From contig CP051142.1 of NCBI GenBank assembly GCA_001592805.2, positions 3,100,001 to 3,164,000 on the forward strand: a stretch of 64,000 nt of DNA, given 5' to 3'. Each line of letters begins with the position of its first letter. Positions within the stretch are counted from its first letter, which is position 1. The stretch comes from Peltaster fructicola. Lineage: Eukaryota; Ascomycota; Dothideomycetes. Shown here piece by piece: positions 34,001 through 44,348 of the stretch. The position numbers and the translations under genes were made by a program. The notes under the pieces were generated by a model. The model saw only the letters and a program-made list of their open reading frames with translations, searched no databases and was not told where the DNA came from.

Positions 34001-34953
34001 AATGGCCCGTGAACACTAAAACTTGGCCCTAAGGGAAAGCATGCTCTCCTCTAGCGCACCTTCCACAGAGTCTAAGTATATTTACATGAATACCCGCAGG
34101 AGAAACACTGGGCAAGGATGGTGGCTAGCCCTCGAAAGCCTTCCGCACGCCAGGCTTCTAAGCTTAACAAAGGATCGTCGCGCCCACTCTAGACAAAGGA
34201 CCACAGCTCATCTTCTCATTCTACCTTCAGATATCAATTGTCAACGGACGTGACGACGTGTCCGAGGCCAAGGCTTTGCCTAATCGTGCAACTTCATAAT
34301 AACAGACACGCCCTGGGCGGGTCTGACTCCTCCATCTCACAAAGCACCAACACCAGCAGTCGACAATCGCTACAGGTTGTTCCTGCTGCATAACTCTGTC
34401 TGCATTCCGATCTTGATCACACACGCCTCGATCTAATCCATTCGACCACTTCGAGCAACACATACCTTCGCATTCTTTCCTCTTCTCTGACATCGATCGT
34501 CGTACTGTAACAGTGGACGAGAGACAACATAGACAGACTCGTCCGGCCTTGTTTCTTGTCTGATCAACGAAGCCAACACCCTCGGTAGCAGGACAAAGAA
34601 CTTCACGTCACCCTGTACGACAACTGTTTCCTGTCTGGTCCTGCGCCTGAAGCTATTTGGACATCTTACACACGTCCGGCTGCCTCATCCTGCGACAGTC
34701 ACACCTCCCTGCCTCCACACGCCACCTCTCTGGGACGACCTTGCATATCCTTGCGTCGCCACACCTTGAGCAATCCACTCGTGTGGTGTTGCTTATCCTT
34801 CGTATCGGTATCGTCGCATACCTGTACAAAGTCCTCCATCCGTTTCCTCGGATTCGACACTTGATCGGTCTCGACGTCTCCCAGCAAGGGTAGACTCGTC
34901 TCGTCTCTGCCAACTACAGTCCAACGACAAAGCTCTCATAATCAACCGCAATC
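31054..34953. other. Long gene-free region upstream of the C2H2 factor
   Basis: A 3.9 kb stretch on which I can place no gene. Frames of up to 183 codons (33350-33901 plus, 33546-34016 minus) overlap antisense and are rich in Cys, Arg and Ser without motifs, as chance frames are. The last ~700 nt (34250-34950) are C/T-rich on the plus strand and probably form the 5' leader and promoter of the C2H2 gene. A short tandem repeat near the left end is listed separately. Confidence 0.5.
31246..31325 (+). repeat. Tandem repeat, 16-nt unit, about five copies
   Basis: Unit CGTCAACACCARGCAT repeats with a strict 16-nt period. The three central copies are nearly identical apart from an A/G alternation, and the outer two have diverged. 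Because 16 is not a multiple of three, the repeat is not maintained by coding. It begins about 190 nt after the membrane-protein stop. Confidence 0.85.
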
Positions 34954-36278
34954 GTGGCTGCTGCAGTAGCATTTCCACCTTCGATGCAAAGTGGGACAGA
35001 TCCCATGAGCGCTCCGGCCAGCTTTGCTGCTCGGAGGCCGAATGCTTCGACATTGCCAAGCTTTGAACTACCACCACCACCTCTTACTGGTCTTCACCAC
35101 AAGTTCCAGAACTATCCAACTCTCAATTCAGGCATCTCGAGCTCGACCGCTGCCGTGCAGAGCGTGGGCAACTTGCTTACACCACCATCGAACGGTTCAG
35201 CAGACGGACTGAGCCCATCCGGACAATTGAACCACTCAGGCCTTGTTCAGCCATACACTCCAAACAGCACCACATCGATGTCATACCCAGGCACAGCGCC
35301 CTACGGCTTCCAGTCGAACGGCCAGCAATACAACCAGGGCCGAGGCCTCTTCTCACCGTCATTGAACTCGATTGTTCGTGGAAACGGATCTCCTTCTGCT
35401 TCGGACATTCCTCCACCACCGTCCTATGAATCATACCAGTACCCAACTTCCTCGATGTCGATGTCTGCACCAGCTCTGCCGACAGCACACACACAAATGC
35501 TTGGTAACAGCATGATCACACCAGTCTCTGGCTCGCTCTCCCACCCATCGCCAGTAAGCGCTCACGATGCCTACGCCAGGCCACCACCCACGCCAGGCTA
35601 CCACAGTGGCTCCCAGGCTTCGTCCACACCACAACAAGGCACTTTCACGTACTCGACAGGACCATCCCCAGTCCAGCAGAGTCCCGTCAGTGCAGGTCCA
35701 TTATCGAGGCCTTCACCAGTTCACGCCCATGGACCAATCCCTCCTCTTCACCATCCACAGACACCAGGCTACCCTCAAAGGCCGTACACATACCCATTGC
35801 CAGGTCCTATACTTTCGAATGTGAGCAATCCTTCCGCTGGTCTCACGTTAGTAGGAGGAGTGGTGCCAAATGGAATGCCTATGACATACAACAGCGGCCA
35901 TGCAGCAATGCAGCAGATGTACCATCAACATCCTCAGCAACCGAACCCTCAAAACGATCGACCATTCCGCTGTGATCAGTGTCCTCAGAGCTTCAACCGA
36001 AACCACGATCTCAAACGACACAAGCGAATTCATCTGGCTGTCAAGCCATTCCCTTGTGGTCACTGTGACAAGAGCTTCTCACGAAAAGATGCATTGAAGG
36101 TATGTTCAACTCCAGCGTTGCGACTTGACCTTATTAACAATTTCTGCAGCGCCACGTTCTCGTCAAAGGCTGCGGCAAAGCACAAGCTACAGCAGACGTC
36201 AAGTCTCTCGACGGTTCAACATCGCCAGACACCAAGAGCGAAGAAACCAGCCCCATTATCAGCGGAGCGGCGCCTTGA
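34954..36278 (+). CDS. C2H2 zinc-finger transcription factor
   Basis: Two exons (intron 36100-36149) give about 424 residues. The first ~330 residues are Pro/Ser/Gln/Tyr-rich and disordered, with repeated short motifs such as PSPVSAHDAYARPPPTPGYH. Two fingers follow near the C-terminus: FRCDQCPQSFNRNHDLKRHK (C2H2, closing RIH) and FPCGHCDKSFSRKDALK. After splicing the second continues RHVLVKGCGK, so its last zinc ligand is Cys rather than His (C-x2-C-x12-H-x5-C). The intron sits exactly before the Arg-His of that finger. The tail is short, acidic and Ser/Thr-rich. It is a nuclear DNA-binding regulator; I cannot name the orthologue with confidence. Without splicing, the second finger would be lost. 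Confidence 0.88.
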
Positions 36279-37432
36279 AGCCTGACCATCGACATGCGGT
36301 CTTCGAAATGTGTTTACTTTGCAAAATGATACCCTTCTTCACCAATTTCTCCATGGTACATCGATCGGCGCAGGATATAATGCGAATGGGACAGCGCTAG
36401 CTATTGCTTTGCATGTAAGATGGAGGCGTACACTCAATGGGAGTAGTGACAAGGGCTGATGTATTGGGTGGACATGAAATGGCTGGAAACGAACAGACGG
36501 AATGTATATTGCCTGAGCGAGCGATGTGGATAGCTTATCCTTTTGATGAAATGCAGTACGAATCTTCAAGCAATTGTGCACTTCCGAAACGACACATGCA
36601 GTGCTAGTAGAGATGTACCGCCTGTCGGCAGCTTGCTCATCCTTGGTTGTGCAGCATGCAGATCGTGCTCATAGAGATCAGACCAGACGCCTGGTATTTG
36701 CCGGCGCGCTATTTCGTCTCTTGGCGCTCACAGTTTGTCTCACCTCACCTCGTCTTGTCTTCTTGATGTTTCCATCTCTTCGCAATAATGCTGCATCTCT
36801 CTCCTTTCAGCATCCGTCTCATAGATTCACTCATCTGGTCCTCATCTCGAAAGATCCACCTTGTGCCGCCAGAGGTGGCCGGACCGGCAGATGTCGTCCC
36901 TTTGATCCAGCATTCCGGGTCACGGACGACCTGGATCAAATGTGAATACCTCCGCTACGCGTGTGCCCACCGAGCTCATCACCGACTCTCGATCGCGTAC
37001 AGTGCTAGTGAATGGCTGTGCTCATGCCACTATGTTGACAGGACGTGCAGCTGAGAGTTGTGCTCAATGCACATGCGCCATGAATGGGATTCTGGGACAG
37101 ACTCAAACTGCAAACATCGTGTAAGAGGTGCTGACAGTATCAACATGAGTGAGAATAGGTGAAGAGATGCTGTGAGGATCTCCACAGAATATGTAAGCTA
37201 ATTCGTTCTTTCCTGATTTACTTGTGTTGACGACAATTACCGTGGCGCGCTTCTCATTCCTCAGCGTGAAAACAATCCCGACGGTCTAGTACACATTCCA
37301 CAAGTACTCTTTCAAGCACATTCTAGCATTACGGTATACTACCATCGGTGAGTCCATAACGGCGTTTTCCTTTTCTACGTGCAGCAGGCGGCGGCGGTGG
37401 AAACAGTGGCAGCAACAGCTTCAGTGGTGGCA

Positions 37433-37463
<31 letters not shown>

Positions 37464-37856
37464 AATCGGCAATAGCAGATAGCAGACAGCGAGCACTTGC
37501 TTGGCGGCAGTACTCTTGCTAAAGGAAGTATCATCAGACGATCGGACAGCTGCTCCCGAATAGCCATCCTTCAACATTTCACAGGACTGACCTCGACAAG
37601 CTTCTCGCGCACGCGTGATTCACACGTACTACACGTGCTGTGAATACGCACTTTAGCACCGCATCCCTTTACACATCAGATCGTCCATCTGTTTACTCAA
37701 CAAACATTTGCACAAGCTCATGTTGCGCCGGCTGTAAACACTGGCCGTTTGGATACGGGGGTGCACTGGACAGGCTCGGAGTAATCGACGAAGCACAAAT
37801 AGTTCTCCCGGCATACACTCCAATGACAGTCTAGGCACTCATAGTATCTTCGCAAC
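36279..37856. other. Intergenic region upstream of the Gin4-like kinase
   Basis: About 1.6 kb holding the C2H2 gene's 3' region and the kinase promoter. It includes a GCA/CAG-rich tract at 37380-37466 (listed separately). A minus-strand 82-codon frame over that tract reads as poly-Leu and is a repeat shadow, not a gene. Confidence 0.5.
37437..37463 (+). repeat. (CAG)9 microsatellite
   Basis: Nine perfect CAG copies within a longer imperfect CAG/GGC-rich tract beginning near 37381. It lies 394 nt upstream of the kinase start codon, outside any coding region I can support. Confidence 0.9.
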
Positions 37857-40800
37857 ATGGCAGATCGTTATCAGCGCTATCGACGGCCTCTGGCTGAGCT
37901 GTCGATCCATAACAACACACCTGCTCCCACACAACAGCGCCCGCATGGCAAAGCTCGAGCTGTATCAGACCCACCTATCACCGCACTTCCACACAACGTC
38001 TCTCTCGAAGCCAATGGCTCTCTCGCACAACGAAGCCCAGAAGCTACTCCTGACAACCGTCGAGTGCACCAGATCGCCACCGAGGCAGACGGCGAAATGA
38101 AGCGTTACTCCGCAGTCTCTACCACATCAACAACCGCTTCCAAGCGCAAGACATACATAGGACACTGGCAGCTGGGCAAGACAATCGGCAAGGGTGGTTG
38201 TTCAAGAGTTCGTGCTGTTCGTCACCGCTACACCCAGCAGTATGGCGCTGTCAAGATCATATCGCGAGCGACTGCCGAGAATACTCTGGCGCAAAGTCTC
38301 GCAAATCTAATTCAAGCGGCCAAAGACATGCCCACAACGCCTGGCATCAAGCCGATCCCGTTCGGTCTTGAGCGTGAAATCGCCATGATGAAGCTCTTGG
38401 AGCATCGAAGCATCGTTAAGCTGTTCGATGTCTGGGAAAATCGCAGTGAGCTGTAAGTTGCAATACCTTTCGTACAAAGCCGTCCACTGACAAACATAGC
38501 TACCTCATCATGGAGTACTTCGACGGTGGAGAGCTCTTCCACCATGTCGAGCAACGCCGTGGTCTCCGGGAGCGAGAGTGTGATCGTCTTTCGCCAGATT
38601 GTCTCGGCTTTGCTGTACTGTCATCGCCTCAGCATCTGTCACCGCGACCTGAAGCCAGAGAACATTCTACTCAACATCGACACTCTGGAAGTCAAGCTTA
38701 TCGACTTCGGTATGGCTGCGTTACAGACAGTCAATGTAGGCACTCTCAGCACTCCATGCGGAAGCCCTCACTACGCTGCACCAGAAGTTATCAGCTCGAA
38801 GAAGTACGACGGCAAGCTCGCAGATTCTTGGAGCTGTGGAGTCATTCTATATGTCATGCTCACAGGAACCACACCATTCAACTACTCGCCAGACCACAAC
38901 ATTCGCGCATTGTTCGCAGACATTTGCCGTGCCAGATACACCATGCCACAGCATCTGAGCCCTGAAGCGCAGGACTTGATTCGACGAATCCTCGTGCCTG
39001 ATCCACAAGGTCGAATCGGTCTTGATGAGGTCTGGAATCACCCGTGGATGCACAAGTATGACGAACAGCTTGGCTTGAACGGTCCTCAAGGCAGCAAAGA
39101 AGCTGCTATAGGACCACTACCCAAGCTCGAAGACTGGAACCTCAAGCGTGCTCAAGACATCGACCGCACAATCCTTCGCAATATGCGTCCATTGTGGCAC
39201 AATGACACGGAAGGCCACATCATCAGTCAACTTCTGAACAAAGAGATCAACCAAGAGAAGATCTTCTACGCAGCACTGGTCAAGCATCGCGAGGAGAGCC
39301 TCGAAAACTACATCGGCGAATATGATAACATGGGCTATTCAGCAAGCGACTACCACCATTCTCGTCCTCCAAAACCACCACTTCCAGCACCACTCGAGGC
39401 TCGATCACAGTCTCAGTACTCTATCTTGAACGACGAACATCTTCGTCCAAGCCACAGTTTCGTGGAGCCACCGCCATCATCGATAAGTAGCTACGATCCA
39501 TATCGCTCCTCTCGAGACCCAGTCACTGGACGTGCCGACTATACGAATGTCGTGGTTCACCGTAACAACAGCAGTAACCGACCAAGCACACGAGCAAGCA
39601 TTCGTCAGAATAAGTCCCTGCGTGTTGAAATGCTCAGGCACAACAAGCGTGGCATCTACGCCTCCAGCTCTTCCCTTGCACACAGTCGAAGCTCACTGAT
39701 TCGCTCATCCTTCTCGAGGAACTCCCTAGCGACTAGCAACTGGCCTAGCAGCCCGCCTGTGATCTCTAGAAGACCTTCCGATGTCCACAAGCGGAACGTC
39801 AGCTTCAATCATATACGTCGCACATCTTCCAGCGCATCTTTCACTCCAGTCACACCACGAGGACGCGATAATTCATACAATAGAGGTAGAAGTGTGGCCA
39901 GAACCATCGAATTCGACGGTAGTCCAGACATGGCTTCAGAGCAGATCATCACATCAAAGAAGGCACAGCTCGTGCAGACCCCAGGTATTCGAGCACGCAA
40001 GACCTCAGATACACCCAGCCACACTTTTCGTAGCGAGATCAGGAAGCACAGCATGGAACTTGAGAAGGCGTGTGAGGAGGCATTCTTCAGGACTTCTGTC
40101 GGCTCCGAGACATTGACGCCATCGACCCAACACACTGCTGGAACCGAGACACCACCGTCTTCCGTCTCTATGCGTGGCTCTCAGACACCGGAGCTCAACA
40201 CAAGCAAGCCACGACCACTTCCTACCGTTCCAGGTGATGCGCCAACCACATTTCTGACACGAACACTTAAGGAGTTTCGCGCCAAGCTGGTTGCATATCG
40301 ACCAGACGGAGACAATGATGAAGCCAAGTTTGGCGAAGTCATGAAGATGATCGACGACCTTGTCCCTGCGCAGCAAAGAAACACTAGGCGCTTCATGTCT
40401 GCACCAGAGCCACGCATTCCCGATCATATTGGCAATGGCCTACCAATCATTTCTGAGGAAGAGAGCAACAGTGATGTTCACTCTCCAAGATTCCGCTCCT
40501 TCACTGCTCCTGTTGAAGGTCACAACCAGACCATTCGAATGGTGCCTGCATCCATCGCTCCTCTTAGCATTCGTAAGCGTGCTCGCGAGGGTGATCAACG
40601 AGCAGATGCACCACAGCCAGATCGTCTTCGCCGACAACGAAGCCATGACACCGCGGACATACTTCAAGCTATCGACGAGAATGAAGTCCTGAAATCGGCA
40701 CAGCCAGCTGTCGCACGCAAGAAGAAGTCTGTATGGTTTGGCTTCGGCAAGAAAACTCCTGCTGTCACTCAACCTGGACCACCGGCTTCCAGACGCATCT

Positions 40801-41516
40801 CGGTGCTTGAAGCAGAGACGAATGATCTCACTCACGACGTGTCGGTCTCTGGCACAAGCAGTGAATTCCCGATCCGCAGACCTGTCAACAAGCAAGACAA
40901 CAAGCGTGGTCTCGGCAAGTGGCTGGGCAAGCGTGGTGCCGTCAAGAGTACCGAAGCAAGCGACATAGGTATGTCACGACATGGTTCAATCAACGACTGG
41001 CTGACTTCGTCAGGCGACCTGACCGCGCACAATCGATCCACGGAGTCGCTGTTCTCGAGTGACTCTCCATCACCATCTATCGCTCAGCCGGTCAGCTCAG
41101 GCAAGGGTCGATCTTGGTTCGCTCGCTTCTTGAACATCAAGCCAGCTCAGAAGTTACTCTGCTTCAGCATACCTCGCAGTCGAGCTCGCCAGGAGCTGAT
41201 CATCCTACTCAAGGAGTGGCAGGCACACGGCATTCGAGACCTACAGTACTCGCGCGAGACACAGACGATCACAGCTCGAGTCGATCGGCAGAACTCCCTC
41301 GACATCAAGCCAGTTTCCTTCCGCATTGAGCTCTTCGTTGTGCTTGAGCATGGTCGCCGAGTCGGCTTGTGCATTGCACGCTTCACTCAGACCAAGGGTG
41401 CTGCAAGTGGATTCCGCAAAACGCTCGAGGTCGTCGATGGGGTTATGCGTGCCCGTGCTTGGCTTGTCGAGAACGAGGAGAAGGTGAAGGCATTGTGCAG
41501 CGTTATCGACGGCTGA
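37857..41516 (+). CDS. Gin4/Hsl1-type septin-linked Ser/Thr kinase, frame broken once
   Basis: Exon 1 (37857-38452) encodes a ~100-residue N-terminal extension and the kinase N-lobe: GKTIGKGGCSRVRAVRH (P-loop) and YGAVKII (Lys). Intron 38453-38499 leads to LYLIMEYFDGGELFHHVEQR. The frame then slips near 38571-38581. Past that point it runs unbroken to the end with VIVFRQIVSALLYCHR, HRDLKPENILL, KLIDFGMAAL, GSPHYAAPEVIS and GVILYVMLTGTTPFNYS. A long disordered region follows. The last ~120 residues form a KA1-type membrane-binding domain (KLLCFSIPRSRARQELIILL, then FVVLEHGRRVGLCIARFTQT). Gin4, Kcc4 and Hsl1 act at the bud neck or septum on septins and Swe1/Wee1. ADSWSCG replaces the common AD(I/V)WSCG. 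A net shift of one extra or two missing bases fits the length; no GT-AG pair repairs it. Confidence 0.88.
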
Positions 41517-42164
41517 GATGTTATCAATGGGTTGCAAAATAATGGAGTCGAGACGGTCAATTCAGCGAGGCATCGAACTGCTTGCGAGTGTGAATGGACA
41601 GACTTGACGATGATATGGCATAAGAGTGTGCAGGAGTGTCCAATACTCCACGAGGTATTGTAAGCAGAAGCATATATTACGAATCTGCAGCTGCGTGATA
41701 GCTTGAGCAGTCTTTTCATATAGGCTGTCTCTTAATCATAAGGTAATGGGAGCACGTGTTTCTATACGTATGGCTAAATGAGTGGGTGGTCCAGACTCGG
41801 GTGTTGCAGATGATTTAGCAAGCGGCTAGAAGGGCCTCGCATGCATGCAAGGAGACTGACAGCACATCTTTTCTGCATCTTAGCGAACCTTCCATGATCA
41901 CTACTGTATCGGGTTCGTCACCTCCACGAGCACAACGGGTTTCTCCACTTCCCTTTGGTGCAATTCAACACTTCTAGCGACGAAGCTTTAGAAGCATCAC
42001 TTTGTGAGCACTATTCATGCACGCTGTGCAAGGTGCACCTGGACTACAGTAGTGTTGGTCCTGCGTTCCAGGGCATTGTGGCAAGTGACTGTCTTATCAT
42101 GCAGCTTTTCTTCTGTACTTCCTAGTGGCTCTCACTTCACTTCAGCATATTTCGACAAGCAAAC
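41517..42164. other. Intergenic region, kinase to NAT permease
   Basis: About 650 nt between two plus-strand genes, expected to hold the kinase 3' end and the permease promoter. I see nothing else in it. Confidence 0.5.
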
Positions 42165-44024
42165 ATGGGTTCAGACTCGATCGTGGTAGAAGAAGCCGTG
42201 CCGGCACCTCCAGCCACACCACCAGAGGTGAGCAAGCAAAGACGATGGTCTCGCCTGCAAGAGCTCTGGGATGATGCGAAATGGACTTTCACGACTCGAG
42301 AAGGCCTCGTCGGCGACTATGACTATCTCTACCTCTTCACACCGAACATCTGGCCACTGAACCGGCGGTACAAGGACCACACTCCACCATTCTTCTACCC
42401 TGACGACAAGATTCCGCTACTGCTGATCATTCTGTTGGGCATCCAGCATGGACTTACAATGATCAGTGGTATCGTCAGTCCGATCTTAGCAGTGGCTGGC
42501 TCAGGCTTTCACTTAGACAGTGCCACAACTGAGTACCTCATATCGGCAGGCTTCATCACCAGTGCGATTGCTACATTCCTTCAGATTACTCGCGCAAAAA
42601 TCGGAAACACTCAGTATCGCTTTGGCACCGGCATGCTCAGCGTGGTTGGACCGACATTCGATGTGATTGCCATCAGCATCAAGTATACTGCGTTGTTGTA
42701 CGCTCGAGGCGACTGTCCGGTTGCAAAGGACGGCACACGTCTACCCTGCCCTGCCGCATATGGCGCCCTCCTAGGCACAACTCTCTGCACAGTCTGGGTA
42801 CAGTTTCTTGTCGCTTTTTTGCCTCCTAGGCTGCTCAACCGGCTCTTCCCAAAGGTAGTGACCGGCTGTCTCCTTCTACTGTGCGGCATCTACCTCGTCT
42901 CCACTGGAGCCGCATCCTGGGGTGGAGGATCAGCATGCATGAATGGCACCGGCGTAAATGCACTCTGCCCGAGCACTCAAGCACCCAAGCCTCTTCCATG
43001 GGGAGATCCGAAGCTGATCGGCCTGGGATTTGCAACTTTCGTCACCATCGTCATCGTCGAGATCATCGGCAGTCCTCTCATGAAAAGCGCCAGTATCATC
43101 TTTGGTCTCGCAGTTGGTAGCATCATCTCGGGAGCTACTGGCTACTGGTCAGCCGCGCAGATCAACCAGGCTCCTACAATCACTTTCCTATGGACGCAGA
43201 CGTTCAAGTTGTCGGTGGATGGAGCGCTCGTGCTGCCACTCATGATCATGTTCATCTGCGAGGCGATGACTTGCATGCCTTGTATTCTTGCAACAGCAGA
43301 GATGTCAAACTTCGAGATCGAAGGAACGGACTTCAACTCTAGGATCCAGGGAGGTATCCTTTGCGATGCAGTGGGCACTGTCATCAGTACGCTGGGCACT
43401 GGTCTGCCGATGGTCAGCCATGCGGGAAACAATGGAGTCATTGTTGTAACGAACTGTGCGGTAGGTGAAAGACTGCGTCAACTAACACCAAGAGCCTTAC
43501 TGACATCCAAGCAGAGCAGAAGAGCGGGATATTGTGCTGCTGTGGTGATCTTCCTGATGGGCGTCTTTGGTCGATTCGGTGCAGTGTTCGCAGCCATGCC
43601 ACCGGTGTGTATTTCTATACTTACCTTGCGTCGTGCTGAGCTGACAATCTCGCAGAGCGTTCTTGGAGGAATGCAAACTTTCCTGTACTCAACGGTGGCA
43701 GTGGCCGGCCTACGAGTGATTGCGCTGATTCCATGGACTCGGCGAAACAGATTCATCCTGTCTGCCGCTCTGGGTATTGGTCTGCTAGACATCGTCGCCG
43801 AAGGATGGTTCGCCAAGATCCTCACTTACTCTGGCGACAACTACAACCTGGCAGGCTTCGAGCAGGGCATCAACCTGCTAGTCGAGACGCCGTTCATAAT
43901 CGGCGCTGTTGTCGCCGTCATCTTGAACGCAATCATGCCTCTGGACAAGAACGAGCGAGTTCTGCCAGGTCCAGGAGATTCACATGCTCTGCCGCAGGAG
44001 GTGAAGCTCAAGGCCGATAGCTAG
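42165..44024 (+). CDS. Nucleobase-ascorbate transporter (NAT/NCS2), UapA-like purine permease
   Basis: Three exons (introns 43461-43514 and 43605-43655) give about 584 residues with some 12-14 membrane segments. The N-terminus has DYDYLYLFTPNIWPLNR, as in fungal uric acid-xanthine permeases, then GIQHGLTMISGIVSPILAVA (QH motif of TM1). The core includes MFICEAMTCMP, where the Glu corresponds to UapA E356, and SRIQGGILCDAVGT (D388 equivalent). The NAT signature reads GNNGVIVVTN and is followed across the splice by CASRRAGYC. UapA has Gln at the first signature position and Arg at the last; this protein has Gly and Asn (about residues 421 and 430). Both introns are multiples of three without stops, so the unspliced frame is open, but splicing restores the family spacing. 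It sits in the plasma membrane; substrate uncertain. Confidence 0.9.
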   Translation: MGSDSIVVEEAVPAPPATPPEVSKQRRWSRLQELWDDAKWTFTTREGLVGDYDYLYLFTPNIWPLNRRYKDHTPPFFYPDDKIPLLLIILLGIQHGLTMISGIVSPILAVAGSGFHLDSATTEYLISAGFITSAIATFLQITRAKIGNTQYRFGTGMLSVVGPTFDVIAISIKYTALLYARGDCPVAKDGTRLPCPAAYGALLGTTLCTVWVQFLVAFLPPRLLNRLFPKVVTGCLLLLCGIYLVSTGAASWGGGSACMNGTGVNALCPSTQAPKPLPWGDPKLIGLGFATFVTIVIVEIIGSPLMKSASIIFGLAVGSIISGATGYWSAAQINQAPTITFLWTQTFKLSVDGALVLPLMIMFICEAMTCMPCILATAEMSNFEIEGTDFNSRIQGGILCDAVGTVISTLGTGLPMVSHAGNNGVIVVTNCAVGERLRQLTPRALLTSKQSRRAGYCAAVVIFLMGVFGRFGAVFAAMPPVCISILTLRRAELTISQSVLGGMQTFLYSTVAVAGLRVIALIPWTRRNRFILSAALGIGLLDIVAEGWFAKILTYSGDNYNLAGFEQGINLLVETPFIIGAVVAVILNAIMPLDKNERVLPGPGDSHALPQEVKLKADS

Positions 44025-44348
44025 ATTCTGCTGCACACTTCCAGCTTTTCCCGGTCCCACTTGTTGCGCCAATTCCATCGTGGTCCATGTGCATGTGCAG
44101 ACGTTGACGTGAGATGAGATGAACGATATCGGCCGTCTGGGAAAGCTGTTGAAGCACAGACTATGAGCTCAACAGGATCGAGGCCATTCGGAGAAAGTCG
44201 CGTCTCGAAATTTTGAAAATAAAGATCGGCTTCTCAGCGCGTGCGCGCATCGGCGACAACCACACACACCCCAGCACCTTATTACCCAATGCTGACAGCC
44301 AGATAAAGCTGCAGCAAAGCTTCATCGCATAGTCCTCACGTTGCATCA
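44025..44348. other. Intergenic region, permease to fumarase
   Basis: About 320 nt with the presumptive fumarase promoter. No other element seen. Confidence 0.5.

Noticed and set aside
33350-34016. Overlapping plus (183 codons) and minus (156 codons) frames
   Set aside because: They are antisense to each other, Cys/Arg/Ser-rich and without motifs; typical chance frames in GC-balanced DNA.
37329-37577. Minus-strand frame with a long poly-Leu stretch, resembling a membrane segment
   Set aside because: The Leu run is the complement of the CAG microsatellite; no family features on either side.
38540-38600. A second short intron in the kinase domain to repair the frame
   Set aside because: The available GT-AG pairs (about 37-39 nt) either land in the wrong frame or delete conserved kinase residues.
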